Source: Natronospirales bacterium
GTDB lineage: Bacteria; Pseudomonadota; Gammaproteobacteria; Natronospirales; REEB76
NCBI GenBank assembly: GCA_021816765.1
Contig: JAKAXB010000009.1
Location: forward strand, 16,532 to 76,364
Direction of reading: 5' to 3'
Length of the DNA stretch: 59,833 nt
Shown here in pieces: positions 30,379 to 40,492 of this stretch (the first letter of the stretch is position 1; every line of letters starts with the position of its first letter). The position numbers were made by a program, and so were the translations under genes. Under the pieces are notes generated by a model. It was given only the letters and a program-made list of their open reading frames with translations, was not told the origin of the DNA and made no database searches.

Positions 30379-30786
30379 TCAGTTCCACTTTCCACCGGCG
30401 CCGCCGGCGCTATAGCGTCCCGCGCCGAGCAATGTTACGGCGAGGCCGCACAGGCCGAAAAAGAGCTCCAGTTCGATGACCCAGCCGCCGTAGGGGTTCA
30501 GATGGAAAATATCCAGGCCGCGGCTCAAAAGCACCGCTACGATCATGTTGGCGAGGATCAGCAGACCGCCAATGCGGGCATAGAGCCCCAGAATCACCAG
30601 CAGCGGACCCAACACCTCACCCAGATACACTCCATAGGCCAGGAATCCCGGCAGGTGATGCGCCGTCAGCATGCCCACCACCTCGCCCGGACCGGTAACG
30701 ATCTTGTGAAACCCATGCAATATCAGCAGCCCGCCTACCAGGAGCCGCAGCAGCAATTTGCCCGCATCATCGGTTTTCCAGTTCAT
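30379..30786 (-). CDS. DoxX family membrane protein
   Basis: A 135-residue four-helix membrane protein of the DoxX family. The first helix reads LLLRLLVGGLLILHGFHKI, then a cytoplasmic turn TGPGEVVGML, then GVYLGEVLGPLLVILGLYAR, LLILANMIVAVLL and a last helix ELFFGLCGLAVTLLG. The family is associated with redox or sulfur metabolism in some bacteria, but function here is not inferable. Confidence 0.88.
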   Translation of the reverse strand: MNWKTDDAGKLLLRLLVGGLLILHGFHKIVTGPGEVVGMLTAHHLPGFLAYGVYLGEVLGPLLVILGLYARIGGLLILANMIVAVLLSRGLDIFHLNPYGGWVIELELFFGLCGLAVTLLGAGRYSAGGAGGKWN

Positions 30787-31094
30787 ACAACCTCCACCGT
30801 TCCAGAATGTGACCGTGGCTCAAGTATAGCGGCTGTTGCCGAAGAACGGGGAACGGGTGTTGGTTGGAAACGCTGTCTGCTTGCCGCCTGGCTTACTGGT
30901 GATCGCGAGGGACATTGTGCGCAGCGGTCCGGGATCAGGTCGGCGCAGCCATGCCCGCGATGCCGAATCCAAACTGCGTCAAGACATGGGAACAAGCCAA
31001 CCACAAACGCGCGCCGCACGTGTTGTGCATGATGCACCTGCCTAACATGTCGACGTGCCACGTTGTCCCGGCAGCCATCCGGGAGCCACGCCTA
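30787..31094. other. 308-bp stretch without a recognisable gene
   Basis: This lies between the DoxX gene and the catalase remnant. It should hold the DoxX promoter on the minus strand. I see no open frame with family features, no RNA gene and no strong terminator. Confidence 0.4.
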
Positions 31095-31395
31095 TCAGGC
31101 CTCGGGTGCGGTCTTGCCCTGCGCCTGCTTGTCGAGCGTGGCCAGCTCCTCGCGCACCAGCTTGCCCCACTTGGGATCGGCCTTGTCGAAGTGGCCGAGC
31201 TGGGTCGATGACGAACTGCGGAATGCCATGCATGGCTTCGGCGAAGTTGGCGCACAGGCGCTGCTGCTGACCCGCGTCCATCAGGCGGAACAGGTTACCC
31301 GGCTGGCTGTAGTAGTCCTCGTCCACGCGGTGGTTCCAGCGGTCGGCGTCACCGGAAAGATGCAGCGGCGGCTCCATGAAACCTTTAAGGCTCAT
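31095..31395 (-). pseudogene. katA: Monofunctional catalase, C-terminal fragment, frameshifted
   Basis: The last ~100 residues of a heme catalase. FMEPPLHLSGDADRWNHR and DEDYYSQPGNLFRLM are followed by CANFAEAMHGIPQFVID. After FVID the reading frame shifts by one base and continues as QLGHFDKADPKWGKLVREEL... to a natural-looking end, KTAPEA, stop at 31095. The heme pocket and catalytic residues are absent. It begins 9 bp after the katG stop on the same strand. The N-terminal piece of what looks like the same gene lies on the other side of katG at 33679-33819. Confidence 0.85.
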
Positions 31396-31404
31396 CCTCC
31401 GAGA

Positions 31405-33615
<2,211 letters not shown>

Positions 33616-33678
33616 TCAACGACTCGGTCTGGTTTGGAGCCCGAGTACCGATATATGAAATTGTTCTTGCAGTGACAT

Positions 33679-33819
33679 CTAGTGATGCGTCAGCCTATTG
33701 ATGAGCCGGGAGTCCTGCATCAGCAGCGGGCCGCGGGGTCCGGCGGTGATGGAATTCTGGTTCTCCGTCACCGGGATACCGACGGAGGTGATCAAGATGG
33801 GGGGTGCGGATTTGTTCAT
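33679..33819 (-). pseudogene. katA: Monofunctional catalase, N-terminal fragment
   Basis: A 46-residue frame with the conserved catalase start: [31 protein letters not shown], then RLINRLTHH and a stop where intact proteins continue (LAHFDRE). An ATG at 33819 with GGAG 9 bp upstream is the likely original start; the open frame extends further upstream to 33900 without family likeness. It faces the oxyR promoter, as a peroxide-regulated catalase would. About 340-400 residues of catalase are missing between this piece and the one at 31095-31395, and katG occupies that place. Confidence 0.82.
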
Positions 33820-33921
33820 GGGCGTGTCGCTCCTGGTTGCGGCTCCGCTCCGTGCGGGGCTGAATGACGCCATTGGGAGCCTTTCTGTTTGATTTATCAA
33901 ATATATTGTTTATATAATAAC

Positions 33922-33938
33922 GATTGATAAAATCAATC
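33922..33938. promoter_or_regulatory. Candidate OxyR operator between oxyR and the catalase genes
   Basis: A perfect inverted repeat, GATTGAT-AAA-ATCAATC, in an AT-rich divergent promoter region, 12 bp before the oxyR GTG. It satisfies the LysR T-N11-A pattern and agrees partly with the ATAG-x-T-xxx-A-x-CTAT OxyR half-site. The assignment is inferred. Confidence 0.5.
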
Positions 33939-33949
33939 TATATCATCAC

Positions 33950-34864
33950 GTGACTCTGCAACAACTGCGCTACGTCGTCGCCCTCGCCGAAACCCAGCAT
34001 TTTGCCCGGGCTGCAGAGCGTTGCCATGTCAGCCAGTCCACCCTTTCCATCCAGCTCAAGAAACTGGAGGACTATTTGGGGGTGACGCTGTTCGACCGCA
34101 GCCTGCGGCGCGTGATGCCGACTCCGCTGGGCCGGGAAATCGTGGCGCGTGCCCAGAACCTGCTGCGCGAGACCGAGCAGATGCGTGCACTCGCCCGCAG
34201 CCAGCGTAGCGATCCCATGGACCGCACCGTGCGCCTCGGCGTGATACCCACGGTGGCCCCCTACCTTTTGCCGCGGGTACTGCCTGTCGTGCACCACCGC
34301 CATCCACGGTTACGCCTGCTGCTGCGGGAAGCGAACACAGAAAATCTGCTGACGGAACTGCACATGGGCCGGATAGATGCCGCCCTGCTCTCGCCACCGG
34401 TACCTGAAGCAGGACTGCATCTCAGGCTGCTCTACCACGAGCCCTTCCTCGCCGCACTGCACGCGGACTCGCCGCTGGCGAAACAGAAACGTGTCAGTCT
34501 CCAGGCCCTGGCGAAAGAGCGCCTACTGCTGCTGGAGGAAGGCCACTGCCTGCGCAACCAGGCACTCGATGTCTGTGGTCAGAGCCAGCCGCACAATGAG
34601 GAAATCAAAGCCACGAGCCTTGAGATGCTGCGACAAATGGTAGCCTGTGGCATCGGTTGCACACTATTACCGGTACTCGCCGCACACTCACCCTCAGCGG
34701 GTGATAAAGCCGATGCGCATGTGACACTGCGCCCGTTCCAGCCGCCCGCTCCGGGGCGTTTTATCGCCCTCGTCTGGCGCAATCGCCAGCCATTGCAGGA
34801 AACTTTACAGCGTCTGGCCGGCACACTTGCGGATCACCTGCCCAAAGATGTGACGCCGATTTAA
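33950..34864 (+). CDS. oxyR: Peroxide-sensing LysR regulator OxyR
   Basis: A 304-residue LysR-type activator. The N-terminal helix-turn-helix shows LRYVVALAETQHFARAAERC and SQSTLSIQLKKLEDYLGV. The effector domain contains the redox pair in LLLEEGHCLRNQALDVC: Cys200 and Cys209 match the disulfide-forming Cys199 and Cys208 of E. coli OxyR. It starts at GTG. It is divergent from the catalase locus, its expected target, across an AT-rich gap with an inverted repeat. Confidence 0.94.
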   Translation: MTLQQLRYVVALAETQHFARAAERCHVSQSTLSIQLKKLEDYLGVTLFDRSLRRVMPTPLGREIVARAQNLLRETEQMRALARSQRSDPMDRTVRLGVIPTVAPYLLPRVLPVVHHRHPRLRLLLREANTENLLTELHMGRIDAALLSPPVPEAGLHLRLLYHEPFLAALHADSPLAKQKRVSLQALAKERLLLLEEGHCLRNQALDVCGQSQPHNEEIKATSLEMLRQMVACGIGCTLLPVLAAHSPSAGDKADAHVTLRPFQPPAPGRFIALVWRNRQPLQETLQRLAGTLADHLPKDVTPI

Positions 34865-35067
34865 AGCGTGCACATGTGGATAAAGCCGAACTTGATGGCC
34901 TGGCCTCGATGGTATCCGCACACCGCTACGATCCGTGGCTGGTGCAACTTATGGAGTCTTGCACCTCTCGTTGCCGTTGCAATAAGACTGTTACATGCGA
35001 ATGGCGGCCTACTTGTGCGGATCCACCCAGGGTGGCTCTGCCCAAGTATGTCTCAAGGATTTGCCTA

Positions 35068-35247
35068 TCATCCACGACCATAGCGTTGCGCAAGATAGAC
35101 CGCTCCGGCCAAGAGCAGCGGCGGCAGCAGCCATCTGGCAAGCTGCGCCTGCCCTCCGAGAACCATCGCCACCGCGGCGGCGATGGCGACGACCGCCGTG
35201 AGACATGTGGCCATGTCTCCGAACAATGCTTTGAGAAACGTCTTCAT
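35068..35247 (-). CDS. Small 59-residue membrane protein
   Basis: A short protein with two hydrophobic segments, MATCLTAVVAIAAAVAMVLGG (abridged: CLTAVVAIAAAVAMVLG, about residues 13-31) and LLPPLLLAGAVYLAQ (about 39-54), joined by a short loop with Gln and Arg. Its ATG overlaps the stop of the preceding membrane-protein gene as ATGA, which supports real, coupled translation. It is the last gene of the importer operon and may be a subunit or stabiliser of the COG4280-like protein; that is inference. I know no named family for it. Confidence 0.6.
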   Translation of the reverse strand: MKTFLKALFGDMATCLTAVVAIAAAVAMVLGGQAQLARWLLPPLLLAGAVYLAQRYGRG

Positions 35248-35987
35248 GACTTCACCTCCGCAGAAACACTCGCTCCACGGCGCAGGAATTGCGCCGCCAG
35301 CCAGCCACCACCCAGGTAAAAGGCCACCAGCAGCAACACACTGAGATCGCCATGCCACCACACTGCTTCGCCGGCCAATGCCTCCATGGTCCACAGCGTA
35401 CCGAAGGAGAGAAGCATCGCGCCCACGGCGAACTTGATGGCATTTTCCGGAACCCTGCTCAAAGGCGCACGCACCAGCGCGCCCATGACCATCACCATCA
35501 ACAATGCAGCAAGCGCCGCACCGCCCGCGGTCACCAGTTGCCCCGACTTGGCACCCAAGGCCACCACGATTAGGCAGACTTCCACACCCTCCAGAAACAC
35601 GCCCTTGAAGGCAATGAGACCGGCGGCACGCCGATTAGCGTGCGCCAGTTCACCGCGGGTGTGCTCGAATTCCGCCGCTTCGTCATGCAGGGCCTTGAGA
35701 CCCGCGCTGCGCGCGATGGCTTTCGCGAGCCAGCGCAGGCCGAACAGAATCAGAAACACGCCGATCACGCCGCGCAACCAGCCAATGTGTGCGCCGAGCA
35801 GGAGCAGTCCGCCCCCGCTCAGTGCGAATGCGCCAAGCAGGAGCAGCGCCCAGCACGCCGCAAACAGCGCAATACGCCAGCCGGCCGTAATGCCCACCGC
35901 CAGCACAATGGTGAACGCCTCCACCCACTCCACGCTGGCGGCGAGAAACACTGCCGCGAATACACCCCAGTCAAGATTTGCCGTCAT
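35244..35987 (-). CDS. COG4280-like polytopic membrane protein with ExxE motifs
   Basis: A 247-residue membrane protein with about seven helices. It resembles uncharacterised COG4280 proteins. Two membrane-embedded acidic motifs stand out: SVEWVEAFTIVLAVG (about residues 17-31) and FLEGVEVCLIVVALG (about 130-144). Each has E-x-x-E at the head of a helix, in positions reminiscent of the REGxE motifs of FTR1/EfeU iron permeases, but without the Arg. The ATG at 35987 overlaps the ATPase stop (ATGA). Position at the end of an uptake operon suggests metal or substrate handling, which is inferred. Confidence 0.72.
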   Translation of the reverse strand: MTANLDWGVFAAVFLAASVEWVEAFTIVLAVGITAGWRIALFAACWALLLLGAFALSGGGLLLLGAHIGWLRGVIGVFLILFGLRWLAKAIARSAGLKALHDEAAEFEHTRGELAHANRRAAGLIAFKGVFLEGVEVCLIVVALGAKSGQLVTAGGAALAALLMVMVMGALVRAPLSRVPENAIKFAVGAMLLSFGTLWTMEALAGEAVWWHGDLSVLLLVAFYLGGGWLAAQFLRRGASVSAEVKS

Positions 35988-37036
35988 TTCGTATCCTCCG
36001 TGGGATAAAGAAACACATGTTGTGCATCGAGCGTCAATGCGCCTTGTTTGAGCGGTGGCGTCGTCTCCAGGCTGCATAGCCAGCGCGCGTGTCCCGGCAC
36101 GCGCCAGTAGGCACGGTAGGCCCCTGACTCGAACGCGGAATGGGCCAGCTCGCAGGGCAGGCCGTCGGCACCATTGACGTGCACACCCTCGGGGCGCACG
36201 TACATCTCGCATGGCTCACCCGCGGTAACGTTCATCGCCGTCGCCGGCAAAAAATGACTTTCCACGCGTACACCGGTGACGCCGTTCACCTGCTCCACCT
36301 TGGCCTTTATACCGCCTTCGGCGCCGGTGAAGCGCGCGATGCGCGGCGTGCGGGGGGCCGCGTAAATGACGCTCGGGGCCGCGCACTGCACCAGTCGCCC
36401 GCCTTCCAGCACCGCGATGCGGTCCGCCAAACGCCATGCATCCACGGGATCGTGGCTAACCAGCAGTGTAGTCATGCCCGTCTCCCGCACCGCCTGCAGC
36501 AATTCCATGCGCAATATTTCAGTCGTATCCACGTCGAGGCTTGAGAATGGCTCGTCCAGCAGCAATACGCGCGGTCGGCTGGCGAGTGCACGCGCAATTC
36601 CCACGCGCTGCTGTTCACCGCCGGAAATCTCTCCAGGACGCCGCTGCGCCAGTTCCGCAATTCCCAAGCGTTTCAACAGAACCAGGGATTTCACACGGCC
36701 GTCACGGCGGCGATCGCGTAGTACCATGGCCACATTGTCGAGGCAGCACATGTGCGGCCACAAGGCAAAATCCTGGAATACCATGCCGATGCGGCGCTGC
36801 TGTGGCGAAGTGAACCTTCCCCCGGCAGGATCGTCAACGCACTGTCCCTCGATCAGGATGCGCCCGGCATCCGCCTGTTCAAGACCCGCCGCAAGCCGCA
36901 GCAGCGTGGATTTCCCCGTCCCGGAACCGCCGATCACGACGAGGAATTCCCCTTCCTCGACCTCGAGATCAAGGGTGCGCAGCACCGCGCGCCCGCCGAG
37001 GGATTTTTGCACGGCTTTAAATTGCAACAGGGACAT
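35984..37036 (-). CDS. ABC importer ATPase (Fe(III)/phosphonate type)
   Basis: A 350-residue ATPase of the FbpC/PotA group. Walker A is GGSGTGKSTLL (about residues 36-46), the signature is ISGGEQQRVGIARAL, Walker B is VLLLDEPFSSLD and the switch is LLVSHD. The C-terminal roughly 110 residues form a TOBE-like regulatory domain. The ATG at 37036 lies inside the end of the permease gene (20-bp overlap), and its stop overlaps the next ATG, so permease, ATPase and COG4280-like protein are translationally coupled. Confidence 0.9.
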   Translation of the reverse strand: MSLLQFKAVQKSLGGRAVLRTLDLEVEEGEFLVVIGGSGTGKSTLLRLAAGLEQADAGRILIEGQCVDDPAGGRFTSPQQRRIGMVFQDFALWPHMCCLDNVAMVLRDRRRDGRVKSLVLLKRLGIAELAQRRPGEISGGEQQRVGIARALASRPRVLLLDEPFSSLDVDTTEILRMELLQAVRETGMTTLLVSHDPVDAWRLADRIAVLEGGRLVQCAAPSVIYAAPRTPRIARFTGAEGGIKAKVEQVNGVTGVRVESHFLPATAMNVTAGEPCEMYVRPEGVHVNGADGLPCELAHSAFESGAYRAYWRVPGHARWLCSLETTPPLKQGALTLDAQHVFLYPTEDTK

Positions 37037-38603
37037 CGTTGAACTTCCGGGTGACCGCATGGCTGAGGCGCATGCCACTGAATGCCCCGAGTCCGAGCAA
37101 CAGCAGTATCCCCATGGCGGCGAGTCCAAGTCGTGCCGCCTGGGTGTAATCAAGCGCCTGATTCAAGGAGACGATGGACACGCCGAAAGCGGGGCGTCCG
37201 GGTGGATAAAGCAGTTCCGAGATGGGCAGCTCGAAAAAGATGGCGCCGAACGCAAGCCCGTAACCCCATGCAAGCGGACCGGCCAGGAGCGGTAACCGCA
37301 CCTCCGCTATCCGGGCAGCCGCATCGGGCACGTGCAGCAGGGCCGCCTCATACAGATTGCGGTGCACCTGACTGAGCGGTGCCTGCAGCAACCTGAGCAG
37401 CATGGGAACCTGCGCCGCTCCATAGGCGAGTACCAGGAGCAGGGGTGTACCGTAAAGCGACAGCGGACCGCCGTTGAAGACGATGAGATAGGCTGCTCCC
37501 AGCACCACGCCGGGAATGGCCATGTTGACCAGTGTCAGCATGTTTACGACTTGGCCGTACCAGGTGTGACGCATGCGCAGTGCGGGCCAGATAATGAACA
37601 CGCCGGCAAGCGCGAGCCCGGCCCCCAGCATGGCATAGCACAGGGAGTTGAGCAGACTGGACCAGGCGGCCACATCGCCGGCGGTACCCACCGCCGCACC
37701 GGTGGCCGCATACAGAATTCCACCGAGGGGCAAACACACGCCCAGCAGTGCCAGGCTGCCGATGCCGAGCGGTGCCAGGATGCGCGCCGCCCCGGCCAGT
37801 ATGGAAGGTTCCATTATCCGCGAGCGGGCGTCCTGGACTGCCACACTGTAGCGGCGATGAATGAGTACCTGGGCCGACGCCGCCATCACCGCGAGGCCCA
37901 CCAACGGCAGGCTGAGCAGCGCGGCGGCATGGAAGTCCGGCGGTGCGCTGGCGAGCTGCATATATATGGCGTAGGTGACGATGGGCAGGTGGATGCTCGC
38001 TCCCAGCGTGGCGGGGATGCCGAATTCCTGGATGGTCTCCACAAATACCACGACAAAGGCCGCCGCCGCCGCGGGCAGCAGCAGCGTGCCGACGATGCGC
38101 GCCACCCGTTGTTTCGACATGGGAGACAGGGCAAGGGCTTCAAATACGTCATTGCCCAGCATGCGCCAGGCGGCCAGGCTCGCGAAGTAAGCGAACGGCA
38201 GCCCCTTCATGGTCAGCAGAAAAACAATGCCCGGGATGCCGTTGAACAACCTCGCCCACAAAGTCTCACGCAGCAGCGGCATTTCCATGACGATCTGCCA
38301 GCCGGTGGTGAACAGGTAACTGGGGAACAAAAATAGCGTCCATATCATCGGCGAGATCATGCTCCGCAACGGGAACCGGCGGCGGTCCGAAAGCCAGGCG
38401 ATGGCGAGGCCGGGAAGTACGCTCAGCAGGCTTACTGTGATGCCGATGAGCACGCTATTACGCACCGCCGCGTAGGAGATGGCACCGGATGCATGGCTTG
38501 CGAATGCGCCCAGCAGAAACCAGCCCACCGGCAATACGAATAGCGCAGTGAACAACAGCAACCCGAGTATCGGCCCGGTACGGAAACGACGGCGATCAGA
38601 CAT
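37017..38603 (-). CDS. ABC importer permease, fused double domain
   Basis: A 528-residue inner-membrane permease made of two binding-protein-dependent transport domains in tandem (about residues 45-260 and 300-520), each with about six helices, as in FbpB-type Fe(III) and 2-aminoethylphosphonate transporters. EAA-loop-like segments are EALALSPMSKQRVARIVG in the first half and EAALLHVPDAAARIAEVRLP in the second. ATG at 38603 is preferred; a GTG three codons upstream overlaps the binding-protein stop. Confidence 0.88.
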   Translation of the reverse strand: MSDRRRFRTGPILGLLLFTALFVLPVGWFLLGAFASHASGAISYAAVRNSVLIGITVSLLSVLPGLAIAWLSDRRRFPLRSMISPMIWTLFLFPSYLFTTGWQIVMEMPLLRETLWARLFNGIPGIVFLLTMKGLPFAYFASLAAWRMLGNDVFEALALSPMSKQRVARIVGTLLLPAAAAAFVVVFVETIQEFGIPATLGASIHLPIVTYAIYMQLASAPPDFHAAALLSLPLVGLAVMAASAQVLIHRRYSVAVQDARSRIMEPSILAGAARILAPLGIGSLALLGVCLPLGGILYAATGAAVGTAGDVAAWSSLLNSLCYAMLGAGLALAGVFIIWPALRMRHTWYGQVVNMLTLVNMAIPGVVLGAAYLIVFNGGPLSLYGTPLLLVLAYGAAQVPMLLRLLQAPLSQVHRNLYEAALLHVPDAAARIAEVRLPLLAGPLAWGYGLAFGAIFFELPISELLYPPGRPAFGVSIVSLNQALDYTQAARLGLAAMGILLLLGLGAFSGMRLSHAVTRKFNDVPVAI

Positions 38604-38612
38604 ACACGGCAC

Positions 38613-39656
38613 TCATTGATTCAGTCCCATGACACGGCTGAACCAGGGATTGAGGGTCTTCTCCAGCTTCCCCCAATACACCGGATCAAGATGCGCCAGC
38701 CTCACCCCACTGAAATTCGGCAGCAGCGGATTGACGGGCGATGGCGCCCGCGTCAGCGGCCAATAGAGACTGTCCGCCGAACCCTGATCGCTACGCAAAC
38801 GGTTCCCCGCCGGACTGAGCACGTATTGCATGAACTGACGGGCGGCTGTCAGCTGTTGGCCGTGCAGCCCCGCTGACACCACCATCACGCTCGGCAGATC
38901 GTAGACGGGATGCGGCAGTATCACCTGCAGGGTGGAATTGCGATGCTGGAAGTAGTAGGCGGCGGAAGATTGCACCACCGCCACCCTGATCTCGCCGCTC
39001 TTGAGCGCCATCAGGGTCGCGTCATTCTTGGCGAACACCCGCAGGCCGTTGGCCCGGAGTGCCTTGACAAAGGTCTGTCCCGATGGCCAGCCGCCGCCCT
39101 GAGTCAGCAGCCCCGCAAGCACCGGCAGCGCCGGCCCGGAGATGGCGGGATTGTTCATACCCACCCCACCGCGCAGGTCCGGGCGCAGAAGCTCCGGCCA
39201 GGTGCGGGGCGCCCGGGTGGCGAAATCCCGCGACACCACGAATACACCGGCTAGTGTGAGACCGCTGGGAATATAGGCGCCGTCCGGTGACTGTTCTTCG
39301 AGACCAGTGCGGTTCCAGGCCACGGGAAGTTTGAGACCGCGCATGGCGAGACCGGCCGCCGCCAGTCCTTCCGCGGCCTCCGGTCCGTCGAACCAGGCGA
39401 TATCCCAGTGCGGGTGATGGCCTTCAGCAGTCACGCGCGCCAACAGCGGTCCGGTGCCGAGTCGCACCACCTCCACCGGTTTGCCGCTCACATGCTGATA
39501 GGCTTGGGCCACATCGCCGCAGTAATCCAGCGCGCAATAGAGCACCAGCGCTTCCCCCTGCGGCCGCCACCACAGGTAACCGATGGCTGCGGCCGCGAGC
39601 AGTAGCGCGGCGAGACTCACAAATATCAGGCGCCGCAAGCGATCATACTCCTGCAA
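38613..39656 (-). CDS. Extracellular solute-binding protein of the importer
   Basis: A 347-residue FbpA-like binding protein. A hydrophobic segment at residues 9-29 ends without an obvious cleavage site, so it may stay membrane-anchored. The fold is the two-lobe family-1/6 type: LVLYCALDYCGDVAQAYQ at the start, then WDIAWFDGPEAAEGLAAAG, TWPELLRPDLRGGVGMNNP and GEIRVAVVQSSAAYYF. The double Tyr in SSAAYYF sits where iron-binding Tyr residues occur in FbpA-type proteins, but family members also bind phosphonates or polyamines. It follows tonB by 43 bp. Confidence 0.82.
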   Translation of the reverse strand: MQEYDRLRRLIFVSLAALLLAAAAIGYLWWRPQGEALVLYCALDYCGDVAQAYQHVSGKPVEVVRLGTGPLLARVTAEGHHPHWDIAWFDGPEAAEGLAAAGLAMRGLKLPVAWNRTGLEEQSPDGAYIPSGLTLAGVFVVSRDFATRAPRTWPELLRPDLRGGVGMNNPAISGPALPVLAGLLTQGGGWPSGQTFVKALRANGLRVFAKNDATLMALKSGEIRVAVVQSSAAYYFQHRNSTLQVILPHPVYDLPSVMVVSAGLHGQQLTAARQFMQYVLSPAGNRLRSDQGSADSLYWPLTRAPSPVNPLLPNFSGVRLAHLDPVYWGKLEKTLNPWFSRVMGLNQ

Positions 39657-39699
39657 ACCAGGGTGGCTTGAGTTGTGCGGTCATGTATGTCCTTACTTG

Positions 39700-40479
39700 T
39701 CAGCGCGTCGTGTCAAGCCGCACGGCGATCTTGAACGTGGTGTCCTGCTGCGGCAAGCCGCGGGGAAACGGCGGATAGCGGCTGGACTTCACCTTGGCGA
39801 GGGCGGCGTTATCAATCGGCGGTATCCCGCTTGAGTGTGCGAGTTTCGCCCACAGCAGTTGCCCCGACGGGGTCAGCCGGAAAATCACCGTGGCGATGCC
39901 GCGCAAGCGCATGGCGCGCACCATGCCTGGCACCCGCAATCCTGATTGAATTGCCGCATGCAGTCGTGCCGTGTAGCGCGCCAGCACGCTTGCAGTATTT
40001 TCAGCAGGAATGGCCGGCGGCGGCGGCAAGGGTTGCTCCGGCACCTGGAAGGTAGGGTGTGACAGCGGCGTGCGGCTGGAGACTGCGATCACCGGAAGAC
40101 GGGATGCGACGCGCACGGGAGCGGGGGGCGTAACGCGGGCCGGCGTAAGGACGGGCATGGGAGGGGGCGGCAGCGGCGGTGGCGGCTCCACCACATGCAC
40201 CCGCACGCGCAGGGGAGGCCGTGCGACTGCGTGCGCGGGCGCATGCGGAAATCCCCAGGTGATTCCCGCGATTACAGCAGCTTCAATGAGCAACGCGATG
40301 CCGAGCGAACGATAAAAGGGAGCAGATTTGACAGGCCATGTGCGAGGGGACGGCGTCACGGAGAACACCGCCGCCCCCGGCTCCGGAATCGTCGAACCCG
40401 CCGCGGCGGCGGGTCCAGGGGGCAGGTTCCGGCGCACCGACCCGTCGTGCTGACATCCTGCCTGCTCCGACACCTGCAT
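39700..40479 (-). CDS. tonB: TonB energy transducer
   Basis: A 259-residue TonB-type protein. A cytoplasmic N-terminus of about 60 residues leads to one membrane helix (YRSLGIALLIEAAVIAGITW, about 58-77), then a Pro-rich periplasmic spacer (PPPPLPPPPMP and later PEQPLPPPPAIP). The C-terminal TonB domain spans about 170-255, with GIATVIFRLTPSGQLLWAKL and FPRGLPQQDTTFKIAVRL. It starts 13 bp after the receptor gene and so appears dedicated to this operon. Confidence 0.87.
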   Translation of the reverse strand: MQVSEQAGCQHDGSVRRNLPPGPAAAAGSTIPEPGAAVFSVTPSPRTWPVKSAPFYRSLGIALLIEAAVIAGITWGFPHAPAHAVARPPLRVRVHVVEPPPPLPPPPMPVLTPARVTPPAPVRVASRLPVIAVSSRTPLSHPTFQVPEQPLPPPPAIPAENTASVLARYTARLHAAIQSGLRVPGMVRAMRLRGIATVIFRLTPSGQLLWAKLAHSSGIPPIDNAALAKVKSSRYPPFPRGLPQQDTTFKIAVRLDTTR

Positions 40480-40492
40480 ACCGCCCGGATCC

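Noticed and set aside
35200-35219. Inverted repeat GAGACATG-TGGC-CATGTCTC
   Set aside because: It lies inside the coding frame of the 59-residue membrane protein; without comparative data it may be chance.
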